The translations under genes and the position numbers were made by a program. From Tausonia pullulans (lineage: Eukaryota; Basidiomycota; Tremellomycetes; Cystofilobasidiales; Mrakiaceae), in assembly GCA_951802195.1 (NCBI GenBank), contig OX637621.1, forward strand, positions 558,001 through 622,000: 64,000 nucleotides of DNA, in the 5' to 3' direction. The notes under the pieces were generated by a model, which was given only the letters and a program-made list of their open reading frames with translations, was not told where the DNA came from and did no database searches. Below, piece by piece: positions 1 through 10,233 of the stretch. Each line of letters begins with the position of its first letter. The stretch's first letter is position 1.

Positions 1-1106
1 GCGGGCCGGGCCAAATCAAACGGCCGTCCACCCCCTACCGCTGACGCGCGAGGCAGGAAGACGGGCAACAAGAGCGAGCAAGCTATCCTCCAGGGGCCAT
101 CGGCACTTTGACACTTTTGGACGATCGGCCCAGTCGGCCATCGCATGCCGACATGGATGGAACGAGAAGACCGAACCGGCCGCCTCAAGTTGAGCTGAGG
201 CTGAGCCCCCTTGACTGCTGCCACGGCATCCTCCTTCCTTTGTGACAGGCGAGCCAGGCAGATCCCGATGCACCAGAGCGGGCATATGAGAGACTCACCC
301 TTGTCTCCGTCGTTCGTTGAGCCACCGAGGGCAGATCCTCCTCCTCCGAGGCCTGTCGACGACGGACCAGAGGATCCAGGCCGAGATTGGAGACCGGCGC
401 CAGCAGCCGCCCCCGCAACCGCGGCCGACGGCGGCGGGTGGGAGGATGAGGCGGAGGAGAGTGGCTTGCCGTCCTGAGGCGGAAGCGACATAGCTTGAGG
501 GGGAGGGGCTGAGAGGCAAGACCGGTAACGACAAAGGGGGAGGAAGAAAGAAAGATAGGAAGGAGGGGATGGATCGGGTTGGAGGACAGAGGACAGACGA
601 GAAGGGGGCAATGGACGGAGTGTGCGACGCGGGGAAGAAGGCGCTTGGATGAGGCGAAGAGCTGCCGATGTGTTGCCATGGCGATTGCGGCTCGATGCAC
701 TCAGAAAAAAAACTCATGATAAACCCTAAGATCCCAATTAGACTAAATAGTGTATAAGATATCACTAAATTCCTTGACGTTGCCATCATCATCGAACTGG
801 TGCTGCCTTCACCGCTGTGGTCTCCTCCCATTCCCCTCCCTTGACCCAGAGCCGGACTGATCCTAGAGCGACGTCGATTTCTGTGTTTCCCTCGTCACTA
901 TACCGTGATTGGTGCTTCAGTGTTGTTGATGGTGGGGCGGGCGGAGCGACAAGAAACACTGCTTCGAGTGCACGCGGCGATGACGGAGACGAGGTTGTGT
1001 TGTTGAGTGATAGAGCTGGGACTGGCGTTGTTGCCGGTTCGACCCTGGATAATGGCGATGACGGTCCTGAACTCGGCGTTTTCGGTAAGACGTAGAGCGC
1101 GACGGG
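1..1106. other. No supported gene at left edge
   Basis: Short open frames exist on both strands, but none has a conserved-looking product or a consistent exon chain. Around 705-780 there is a locally AT-rich patch inside GC-rich DNA. The stretch probably contains the 3' flank of the minus-strand gene that ends at 1107, and perhaps regulatory DNA for a gene beyond the window. Confidence 0.4.
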
Positions 1107-1865
1107 CTAGCGATCATCCGCATGATGAAGAGCAGGGCGCGTCAGTGAACAGCGCGCGCAAGGGGCGCGAAGAGAATAATAGATCAGGCCAGCGTCCGAC
1201 ATGTCTCCTTCATCGAGATAAAAAGAGGCTTTCCAGGACAAGCCAGGGCAGGGATCAAGAAGAAGCTCTTTTTCGACGTGCGACCAGAGACCAACCACCA
1301 CAGCAGTCGTCTGAGCGAACGACCGAGGTGGGCCCCGCCGGATCAGGCCGAGAGCAAGAGGAAGCAGGAGGTTGACTGACCTTCCAGGAATGCTCCCCTC
1401 CGCTATCGACCCTCTCACTACTGCTACGCTCCTCCTGAAGGATCTCGTGCATGACGGGCCTCTCGCCAAATCCCGGCTTTGTCTGCGTACCGCCTCCGCC
1501 GTTACTTTGCTGCCAGTACCCCCGCAAGAGGTTATCATACGCCTCGATGTCTGAAGGGTCGAGTCGCCTGCCGAACCGGCCAGAAAGGTAGCCGCCGACG
1601 ATGATGATGCCGAACAAGCCAACACCAGCGAGGACGCTGACCTGGAGGGAGGAAGCGCAAGAGGAGAACAAGCGAACGGAGGAAGGCGCAGCGGATAGAG
1701 GAGGGCAACGAGGAGGGCCGGGGAAGGCTGATCAGAGGAGCGAAGCTGGCATCTGTGTTGGGGAAATCGGGACTAGAGACACACGAGGAAGGTGTTCTGA
1801 CGAGGGCGAGATGATGAGATCCGCGCGAGCACGAGGGAAGGTGGGATCGACGACGAGAGTCGCAT
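1107..1865 (-). CDS. Hypothetical small membrane protein, three exons
   Basis: Predicted exons on the minus strand are 1865-1785, 1641-1381 and 1310-1107, all joined in phase 0, giving about 181 residues. The start is the ATG at 1865, whose exon leads in frame to a GTGTGT donor. Exon 2 opens with a clear hydrophobic segment (VSVLAGVGLFGIIIVGGYL), likely one membrane span or signal anchor, followed by a basic and then acidic soluble part (SGRFGRRLDPSDIEAYDNLL). I do not recognise the family. It is transcribed divergently from the macrodomain-sirtuin gene with about 0.6 kb between the starts. Exon 2 is the best supported part; the first exon and the C-terminus, which is cysteine-rich and of ordinary composition, are less certain. 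Confidence 0.45.
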
Positions 1866-2459
1866 GGCGACGAGCTCGGTCAGCAGCGGCGTAGTCGAGT
1901 GGGCATCCCAGCCGAGCTCACCATTTTTCTCTCTGGGTATGAGAGGGGCACAGGCCTGAAGGATGCTTGTTGTCCCAGACGCGAGCGAGAAAGCAAGGTG
2001 GAGGTCGACTGAGTGAGAGCATAGCCGTCGCATGCTTCCTCGACCTTCCTGGGTCAGCCCGGCACTCGCTCGCCCCTGCCGATGACTTGTAATGACGAAA
2101 TCCGCCGATTAAGCTGCCGGTAAATGAGGATTGGAACACCTCCTTTTCCTGTTGCACCTTGCTCAAGATGAGTTAGGTGGCTGGAGGCGATGAGTTGTGT
2201 GTGCAGCGTGTGGCTGCCTGGCCTCTTCTCGTATGACCCTTGTAACAACCTCTGCGGTCCCAGGCCTGGCCCATCAGCTTCACAGAGTCCGAAAAAAAAA
2301 AGCCTCCTGGCGGATCACTCATCAAACCGCCAGCCGCGAGGTTCTCGTCCTGGGACAGCGAGTCCCACGAGCTCCTGTCTAAACCACCATCATGTAAACT
2401 CTTTTCTCGCTATCCTGGTTCTTCATCAACCGTCACAACCAACTATCATCAGTAGCGAT
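1866..2459. promoter_or_regulatory. Divergent intergenic region upstream of the macro-sirtuin gene
   Basis: This is about 0.6 kb between two divergent starts. It contains a ten-base A run near 2293. A pyrimidine-rich stretch lies just before the ATG at 2460, as is usual for promoters or leaders in such fungi. No specific factor site can be named. Confidence 0.4.
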
Positions 2460-4555
2460 ATGCTCTCCATTTACCGCGGCATCCTCTTCGGCCCTCATGC
2501 TTCCGTCAAGGCGGTAGACGCTCTGGGCCCTGTCTCTCTCGAAGACGCGCACGTCTACGCGTCCAAGGTGCTCAACTTCCTCTGGCAAGATTACCAGGCA
2601 TCCCGGCATGGACACGGGCATATGCATGGCACCGAGGGCAAGGTGGCCGCTGTCCCATCTCCGTCATCGTTAGACGAGTGTGCGAACCTCGTCCGGCAGC
2701 TCCTCACCATCCGCTTCCCAATCGCGCCTCTCCCGGACGACGTCCTGGCCGATATCGATGCCCTCTTAGCGTTCCAGTCGGCAGGCATCTCAGCAGGGCC
2801 CCTCGTCGCGGTGTCAGACCTTCAACCGCTGGCCTCTCTCTTGCCCTCATTGCCAGAGCAGCCCTTCTCTCGACTCTCCATCCATAAGGGGGACATCACC
2901 CGACTGGCCTCGCCGACTCTCGCCATCGTCAACCCGGCGAACCGAGCAATGCTGGGCTGCTTCCAGCCAACCCATTTGTGTGCCGACAACGTTGTCCACG
3001 CGGCTGCGGGACCTCGACTAAGGCAGGAGTGCTCCGACGTCATGAACGCTCTCGAGCTCGATGAGCTCGACGTAGGTGAGCCGATTGTCACCAATGGATG
3101 GCTCCTCCCGGCTGGCTTCGTCTTGCATGTGGCGGGGCCACAGCTTTCCCGGGGCACATATCCGACGGAGGAGGACAAGCAGGCTCTCGCTAGGTCCTAT
3201 GAGGCGTCCCTGGATCTGGCAGAAGAGGTGAGTTTGTGCCGCGCTCGTTATTGTGATCTCGTTCCTGACGGCTGACAAACACCTCCATTTTCGGCTCCCT
3301 TGGTCTCATAGGTCGGCGAGATTGACACGGTCGCCTTTCCATGTATTTCGACAGGGCTCTTCGCCTTCCCTTCGGACCTCGCAGCCTCCATCGCTCTCCG
3401 GACTGTTTCTGCCTGGTTGGACGCCCACCCGACCTCGACCGTCCAACGCGCGGTCTTGGTCCTCTTTTCCCCAAGTGATGTCGACCATTACGCCTCAGCC
3501 CTCCTTCAAACTTATCCATCTCTCTCGCTCCCGGACAACAAGAAGCTTGCCAGCCACTTCGCCCTGCCCCCACGCGTGCCAGGTCACGTTAGGGAGTGGG
3601 TCCGCGACGCCGACGCCGTCATCATCCACGCCGGAGCAGGTCTCTCTGCCGACGCTGTCTCGGTCAAGTACGGCCTTCCTCTGGATTACACCTCGACCAA
3701 TGTCTTCAAGGAACTCTACCCAGCGCTGCTCAATTCTACGGATATGAGGAGGCTCTACGACTCGATCGGATATCGGTTCCAGGATGTGAATCCGCCGTCG
3801 TCCGTTCTTTCTCGCTTTCCATCTCGCTGACTCTTTCTTTCGTCCTCTTCCCCCAGCCCCTCATCCAGTGGGCCTATATTCTAGGCCATGGCGCTGCTGT
3901 CACCTCCTGGGGTCCCACCCCCGTCTATACCCGGCTCCACGCGCTTGCCGCCTCGAAATCCAGCTACACCATCCTCACCTCCAACGCCGACACCCTCTTC
4001 GCCCAATCCGGTGGGTTCGACCCCTCCCGGATCTACACCCCTCAGGGCTCCTACGCCCACTTCCAGTGCCTCCGCCCCTGCTCGCCCGACAGCTTCTTCC
4101 CCTCCGCGCCCTGGATCGAGCGCGCGCTCGCGGTCTTCGACAAGGCCACGATGCGAATCCCCCCGGACCGCGCCGGCGAGCTCATCCCGCGGTGCGAACG
4201 CTGCGGCGGGGAGGTCTTCTACAACGTGCGCGGTGGGAACTGGTTTCTCGAGACACCGCAGGCAGGTCAGAGGGAGCGGTATGAAGCCCAGGTGAAGGAG
4301 ATGGTAGGGCGCGCGAGGGAGCGGGGGAAGAAGGTCGTCGTGCTCGAGTTGGGCGTCGGGTTCAACACGCCGAGTGTCGTTCGGTGGCCGAGCGAGCGGC
4401 TCGTCGAGGACGATGATGTGGACGGGGAGGTGGTGCGACTGATCAGGGTCAATCAACAGAGGGCGGAGGTCCCACTCGAGTTGGCAGGGACCGGGAGGGC
4501 GGTTGGGCTGAAGATGGGGGCGATGGAGTTCCTTCAAGCTCTGGATCTGCCATAG
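2460..4555 (+). CDS. Zinc-macrodomain / class-M sirtuin (SirTM) fusion protein
   Basis: Exons are 2460-3227, 3312-3785 and 3857-4555 (all phase 0), giving 646 residues. Residues 1-300 form a zinc-type macrodomain: an ADP-ribose-binding NPAN at 158-161, the zinc ligand motif GCFQPTHLC (C167, H172, C174), and the second loop CISTGLFAFP in exon 2. Residues of about 350-646 form a sirtuin: NAD-binding GAGLS at 364-368, TSNAD at 455-459 where deacetylase sirtuins have TQNID, glutamine 477 (TPQGSY) where they have the catalytic histidine, and zinc cysteines C485, C489, C527 and C530. These replacements mark class-M sirtuins, which ADP-ribosylate proteins in bacteria, and zinc-macrodomains remove such marks. 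Writer and eraser would therefore sit in one chain. Bacterial homologues act on lipoylated GcvH-like carriers; the fungal target is unknown. No targeting signal is obvious. The gene converges on the kinase gene at 4913. Confidence 0.93.
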
Positions 4556-4912
4556 ATGGAAGCCTTGTGAAGACAGGATATATGTGTACATCCATAGAGA
4601 GAGCGCCAGATAGAAGAGACAAGGAGTCTAGAAACCATGTGAATGAAAGGCAACGTGAGACAGACTCGACACATGGATGAGGACAGAGGACACCGCTGAG
4701 CTGAGCACGTGCACAGGACAGAAAGAATGAAAAGGAGAAGGACAGATATGGAAGGGTGGCGAATAAGTAGATACGTAGAGACGGGGCGAGAGTCCGAGGA
4801 GAAAGACATGGACGAGAAGGAAAAGTGAGGGGGGTCTGGAGGGCAGGGTAAGGATGAACAAGAGAGCAAACATGCAAAAACAACACCAAGTGAACGAGGG
4901 AAGGGCGTGAGA
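4556..4912. other. Convergent intergenic region
   Basis: This is about 357 bases between the stop of the macro-sirtuin gene and the stop of the Gin4-type kinase. It presumably holds both 3' untranslated regions. Long minus-strand reading frames run through it, but they only continue the kinase frame past its final intron. Confidence 0.5.
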
Positions 4913-7900
4913 TCACTGAAAGAGCAGACGATCAAGTCAGCATCACCCTCGAAGACTAGACAGACAGAATCGCGTAGACTCACAACGTAGACGAATCCCT
5001 CCCGCATCGGACTCTCCGCCTCCGGGGGGAAGCTCGCGGCCCACTCCCTCTTGAGGATCCCGTGGATCCATTTGAAGCTCGAAAGGGCGCCCTTCTCCTG
5101 GACCATGGTCATCGCCCCGCTCTTGCTGGTGAACTCGCACCGGAACCGCACGGCCTTCTGGACGGCGTTACCGCGGAACTCGCACCGGAGGGCGCTGCCC
5201 TCGTGCGGGTGGTGGCTCCCAGCGACATGGACCGAGAGCGACTCCAGGAGCTCGCGGGCCGTCGCGCGTGCCTGCGGGTGGTAGGGGAGCGTGTAGTGCG
5301 GGGCCTTGAAAGAGAAAAGGTTGTGGAACCACGAGGCCGACGAGTTGCCCTTGTCGCCTCCTCCGCCGGAGGACGACTTGCCAGAGTGATATGAGCCCGA
5401 GGAGTGCGAATGGAATGTCGACGTCGTTGTCGGTGTTTGGAGGCCAAACGTCGAGGCCGCGCTGAAAGGTGTGAATGGGGTATTGGGCGACGACGGGTAC
5501 CGGTCATGATTGTGGCCCGAGGTCAGATCGAGACCCTGAGTGAGATCCAGCGGGACTGGCTTGCGCGTCCGGGACGTTTTGACGGGAACCGTCAGAGCGA
5601 ACGTCGGCGAGTTGTTGCCCGTGGAGGTCGCCCGGATAGTTTCCCCAAGGGGAGGCCTCGGCGAGGTCGACGCAGATGATGACGCTGAGGCTCCGCTCTG
5701 TGCTGATCCCGTCCGGTAAGCTGCCGGGGGAGGCGAAGGAAGGGCAGAAGCAGACGAGGCCACAGGCGCGGGTGGGGCAGGCCTCGTCGGGTGAGGCTTG
5801 GTCGGGGTTCGCTCGATCGAGTGACGGACATGCGAAGGATACGAGGACGAGTGATGCGAGCTCGCCGACCCTCTGCGCGAGTCAGGCCCCATTCCATTCT
5901 CCTTCTCGCTATCATGGGCGCCATATGAGGACCCAGCGGACGGCGTCCGGTACGGCGCGTGCGGAGGTTGCTGCTGCGCCTGCGAGGGCTGATACGGCGG
6001 CTGCTGCGACTTGCCCGTCGACGACGACGCGACCGACGACGCAACCGACCACCGGGCGTTCTTATGCGGCGAGGGGGCCGGACGCGCTCCGGGAGGCAGG
6101 AGTGTCTCCCTTCCAGGTCCACGGAAGGACGAGGGAGGGAATGCATTGCCTCCTGCCCCGCCGATGCCGAGGCCGATGGCGGACCCGTGGTCGGAGCCGG
6201 CGTCCATCCATGAGCCTCCCGAGTTGTGCCGCGAGTCGTAAGTGTGCGCGTTTGAGTGAACGGAGCAGACGTCCGAGTTGTCGTTCTCGGCATCCTCAAA
6301 CTGATCGTCCGAAGGTAACGCGGACGAGTGAATCGAGGAGAACGCGGGCGTCATTGGCGTCATTGGTGTTATCGGCGCTGACCCAGGTGTCGCTCCAGTC
6401 GTTGCCACCGTCGACGTTCGGAAGGACGGCTGCTGGAGATACTGGGACGTGCTGACGGCACTGGCGGCAGGGGATGTCGCGCCGTAAGAGGAGTTGGAGA
6501 GGAGCGAGGACCTGTCCCCAGCCTGAGCGCCATTGATGCGCTGAGCGATGTCGTGGAGGAAGAGCTGCAGCTCCTCATTCTCGACATTCGGGACTGATAT
6601 CGGTGAGGGCGATGCGGGCGCACTCGACGCGAGGGGCAGGGAGAGGTGGTGCTGCTGGTGATACGAGTGACCGCCGTGCTGACTGCTCATGCCGTAAGGG
6701 TCGTGAGAGGTTGTTGACGACGAGGCGGAGCTCGAGTCAACGTTAAGAGGTAAGCGGTTAACGGGATCGCTGACGTGCCGGTGGTTGGGGCTTGGCTCCT
6801 GGAAGATAATCGCCGGGACGATGGCGCTGCCAGTGCCGAGGTCGGTCTGGGCCCGCGGCGAGAGCGGAGGTCGCGGTCCGACGGGGCTGCGCGGCGGAGG
6901 TGCGTGCTGCTGCTGCCTCGTCGTAGGCGGAGCGATTCGAAGCGGGGATAGCTGAACATCCCTCACTGCCGCGGGGGCCGAGACCGTTGCCGCCGATCCA
7001 GCGCTCGCCTTGGTCGGCGTGGGTCCCGCGGGACGGGGAGGCCGGACGGGCGACGAGGGTGTTGACCTTTCGGCTTCCTCGATGCGAGCGACTGCCTGCC
7101 GAGCGGCCTCGGCATGATTGACCACCGTCGCGCTTGTCTTGCGGCGGTGCTGGGAGACAACGTGCCTACGGGTACCCTTGTCGGGAGGCGGTTCCTTGTC
7201 CATGTTAAAGTTCTCGAAATTCTTGGCCCGGTACTCCTGAAGAAGGTGGTAGATAGCCTTCTCCCATGTAGACTCGCGGCTGAGGAGACCCTCGACGATG
7301 CTCGTGTCCTCCTTGTTGTTTGTGTGGAAAAGCGTTCGGAGGTTGCGGAGGATTTCGGGGTCAATCTCATCCGCACTGTTGACGGGCCGTTCAATCTCCT
7401 GAATCGACGGTGGGCGGACGACATCCCGGCCCTGGATCCGACGGGGGGCAACCGAGAGGAAGAATGGATGCCGGATGATGCCCTCAATCTGAAGACGAAG
7501 CGTGCGAGTCAGCAGGGAAGGTGTTCTGTCTGCCTCGTGGAGGCAACAGGCAAGGCAAAACTCACGGTGATGCGCGTGTCTGGGTTGCTGTCGAGCATCC
7601 GGTAGAGCAGGTCCCGCGCAGACCCCCGAATCTCATCCGGCATCTCGAATCGGCCAATCTTGACCTTCTGGAGGAGAACCTGGATGTTCTCATCGTCGAA
7701 AGGCAACCGGCCCGAGAGAAGCGCGAAGAGAATGACACCGCAGGACCAGATATCGGACGAGGCACCGTTGTACGCTTTACCCGCAACAATCTCAGGGCTC
7801 GCGTAGTGAGGGCTTCCGCAGGACGTCTCGAGGAGCTGTTCACCGGCCTGCCAGGCGGCCATGCCAAAATCAGCAACCTTGATGTTCTTGTCCTGGTCGA

Positions 7901-9162
7901 GAAGGAGGTTCTCAGGCCTGGAGGGGTCGAAGTCAGCTGGCTGTCTTCAGAGCAAGCGGGTGAAAGGGGCAGGCGAGCGAACGACGCACTTCAAATCGCG
8001 GTGGCAGATGTTGAACCGGTGACAATAGTCGACAGCGTGGATGAGTTGCTGGAAGTAATGGAGTGCCTCGGCCGGGGGGAGCCGTCCCCGTGAGACGAGG
8101 TAGTCGAAGAGCTCGCCGCCCGAGACGTACTCCATGATAATGTACCTTTTGGGGAGAGCTAGTTTCAGTACACGCCTGCACGGTCGAAACGATCGCAGCT
8201 CACTGACAGGTCGCCATTGGTCTCCCAGACATCGTAGAGGTTCATCACGTTCGGGTGGTCAATAAGCTTCATGATAATGATCTCGCGCTCGATGCCGAGA
8301 AGGATCTTCTCGGCCTTGTTGCCGGCCTCGTTGATCGACATCCGCGAGTTGATGAGAGCGTGTTTGGGGACGATCTTGATTGCCGCGAGCTGGCCCGTGA
8401 CGGCGTGCTTGGCTATCTTGACGCGGCCTGAAGATGAGAAATGACCGTGGGCAAGCCAGCGCGCGTATGCATGCGTGTGGGCATGGGTCAGCCTGCAAGA
8501 TCCACGGTCCAAGAGCAAGAGGGACATGGACAGGGCCATCCACCCGGAGCCAGAGAGACCGCCATCCTCCGTTCGTTAGATGAGCAGGACTGCACCAGAC
8601 ATGGATGACATGACGGGGACAGCTCGAGCGATCAAGCAGCTGGGAAGGTCGGGGTGTCCCAGCCACCATCGCGCTATCGCCCTCCGCCCGCCTTCAATCC
8701 GCCTTGCCCGCGCCCGTCAGGCGCGCGTCCATCCATCGTTCAGGAGCGAGGGAAGGGCGCGCGCGAGAGGAAAGCGGACGTTATCGAGCTCGCACAGTTG
8801 AGCTTGATCACAGACAAGAGCAAGCAGCCCCAAGAATAGAGAGAAATGAACAAGCAACGGAGATTTACGAGGCACTCACCCGACGAGCCCTTGCCAATAG
8901 TCCTGCCGATCCTCCACTGGCCGATCTTCCGAGCGTCTTCCTTCTTCTCGCCGGCCTTTTTGAGCGGTCGAGTCTCGACTGGAGCACGAGGCTTATTGCT
9001 TGAGTGGGGGCGAGGCTGGTCATGCTGCTGTGGTTGGTGTTGTTGTTGTTGCTGCTGCTGCTGCTGGGGACGCGAACGAGGCTGGTGTTGTGACCCGCTG
9101 GCCGCTGGAGGGGCTGGTGCCGGCCGTGGGGGGGCATAGGTACTGGTGCCGGGACGGGACAT
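4913..9162 (-). CDS. GIN4: Gin4/Cdr2 (Nim1-related) serine/threonine protein kinase
   Basis: Six coding exons: 9162-8880, 8427-8208, 8145-7990, 7917-7566, 7488-4984 and a last piece at 4915-4913 consisting only of the TGA stop. The product is 1172 residues. The N-terminus is glutamine- and proline-rich. The kinase domain (about 82-345) has GKGSSG, HRDLKPENLL, DFGMA and [10 protein letters not shown] long disordered S/P-rich region follows, and the C-terminus (about 1075-1172) resembles a KA1 membrane-binding domain. In yeasts, Gin4, Hsl1, Kcc4 and Cdr2 link septin assembly and cell size to Wee1 control at the bud neck or cell middle. The exact paralogue (Gin4 or Hsl1) cannot be fixed from sequence alone. 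The start is the first ATG of the kinase frame. Confidence 0.9.
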
Positions 9163-10233
9163 AAGGAGAAAGAGCAGGCAGACGAATGGGCGAGTCTCTC
9201 AAGTTAGGGGGGTTTAGGGGGGAGGGAAGAGAGGGGAGTTCTCTGAGGAGAATGGGGATAGAGCGAGGGAGCGAGGGCTGAAGGGGGCGGGCGGGCTGGC
9301 TGGCTCAAAGAGGTCGAGGCCCTACGGAGGAGCAAGCGCGCTCGGACGGCGGAGGAAAGGGGGGTAACGTGGCGAAGATGACGACCAGCAGCAGTCGACG
9401 ACGATGCGCCAGGCGAGGTGATGGGTAGAGGAGAAGATGGAAGGGAAGGGGAGAGGGCAGCGGGCCGGATGAAGGAGAAGGTTAGGAGACTAAGGAGGGT
9501 TGAGAGAAAGGGAAGAGGCGCCTTCTTTCTCCCGTCCCCACGCACACACGCCCGCACACCCTTTGGTTCCATTGGTGTTCCCCTTGGACGCGACGCGACC
9601 GTGGGCGTCATTGTTTTTTCTCGAGCTTTCTCCCGTGGTGCTCTTTTCCGGGCCCAGGCTTCACCCGAGCTTGTGCGTGTTTGGGTCGAGCTCCAACGTC
9701 TACCCAGGTGGCCACACTTGCTAGCAAGAGGCCACCGCGAGCCCAGCTTGCAAGCCAGTATAAAGAGCTCGACTGAAGACGCGTCGGCCACGACTTAAGC
9801 CGACGGCTGTCGGCGGTTTAGATCGAATTTGCGGAATAGGGGGAGGATCTCCGCCGTTCAACATCATCTCGCTTCTCCGCTCCTCGTGACGCACACACAT
9901 GAGAGCGAGCGCAAGCCGAGTGTAACTCTACTGCGGTGGTCGATGGATTTGGGAGGCGCACGCGCGCTGCCATCGCTGAAAGAAGCGTTGCACCCCACGT
10001 GGTCTACCTTTCTCGGCGCATCATCTCGACTTACGCTTGTCTTTTTCGGATGCGTTCATGCATGCATGCGATCGCTCTTCCCTTCGGCTCGATCCGGCGA
10101 GACGCTTCGCGTTCGCAAGTACGTGAGAAGAGCGAAAGAAGATAAGATGAGAGGTTCAATCAACCCGCACGCACCACACATGAGACTGTCCGTCTCTCTT
10201 CCGCTATCGATCGTCGATCCATCGGCCATTTCA
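9163..10233. promoter_or_regulatory. Upstream region of the Gin4-type kinase
   Basis: About 1.07 kb separate the kinase start from the stop of the CSN12-like gene, both on the minus strand. It includes a purine-rich plus strand (pyrimidine-rich on the coding strand) from about 9200 to 9500, typical of a leader or promoter. No coding sequence is supported. Confidence 0.45.

Noticed and set aside
185-831. Minus-strand frames at the left edge, one with a hydrophobic stretch
   Set aside because: Composition is low-complexity, no consistent splice chain is found, and the hydrophobic stretch comes from a short AT-rich patch.
4534-4912. Extension of the Gin4-type kinase frame beyond its last intron
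   Set aside because: A canonical GTGAGT donor follows the conserved end, the extension has no conserved features, and it runs into the convergent gene's 3' end.
9204-9791. Open frames upstream of the kinase gene on both strands
   Set aside because: They lie in the purine/pyrimidine-biased leader and show no domain or splice support.
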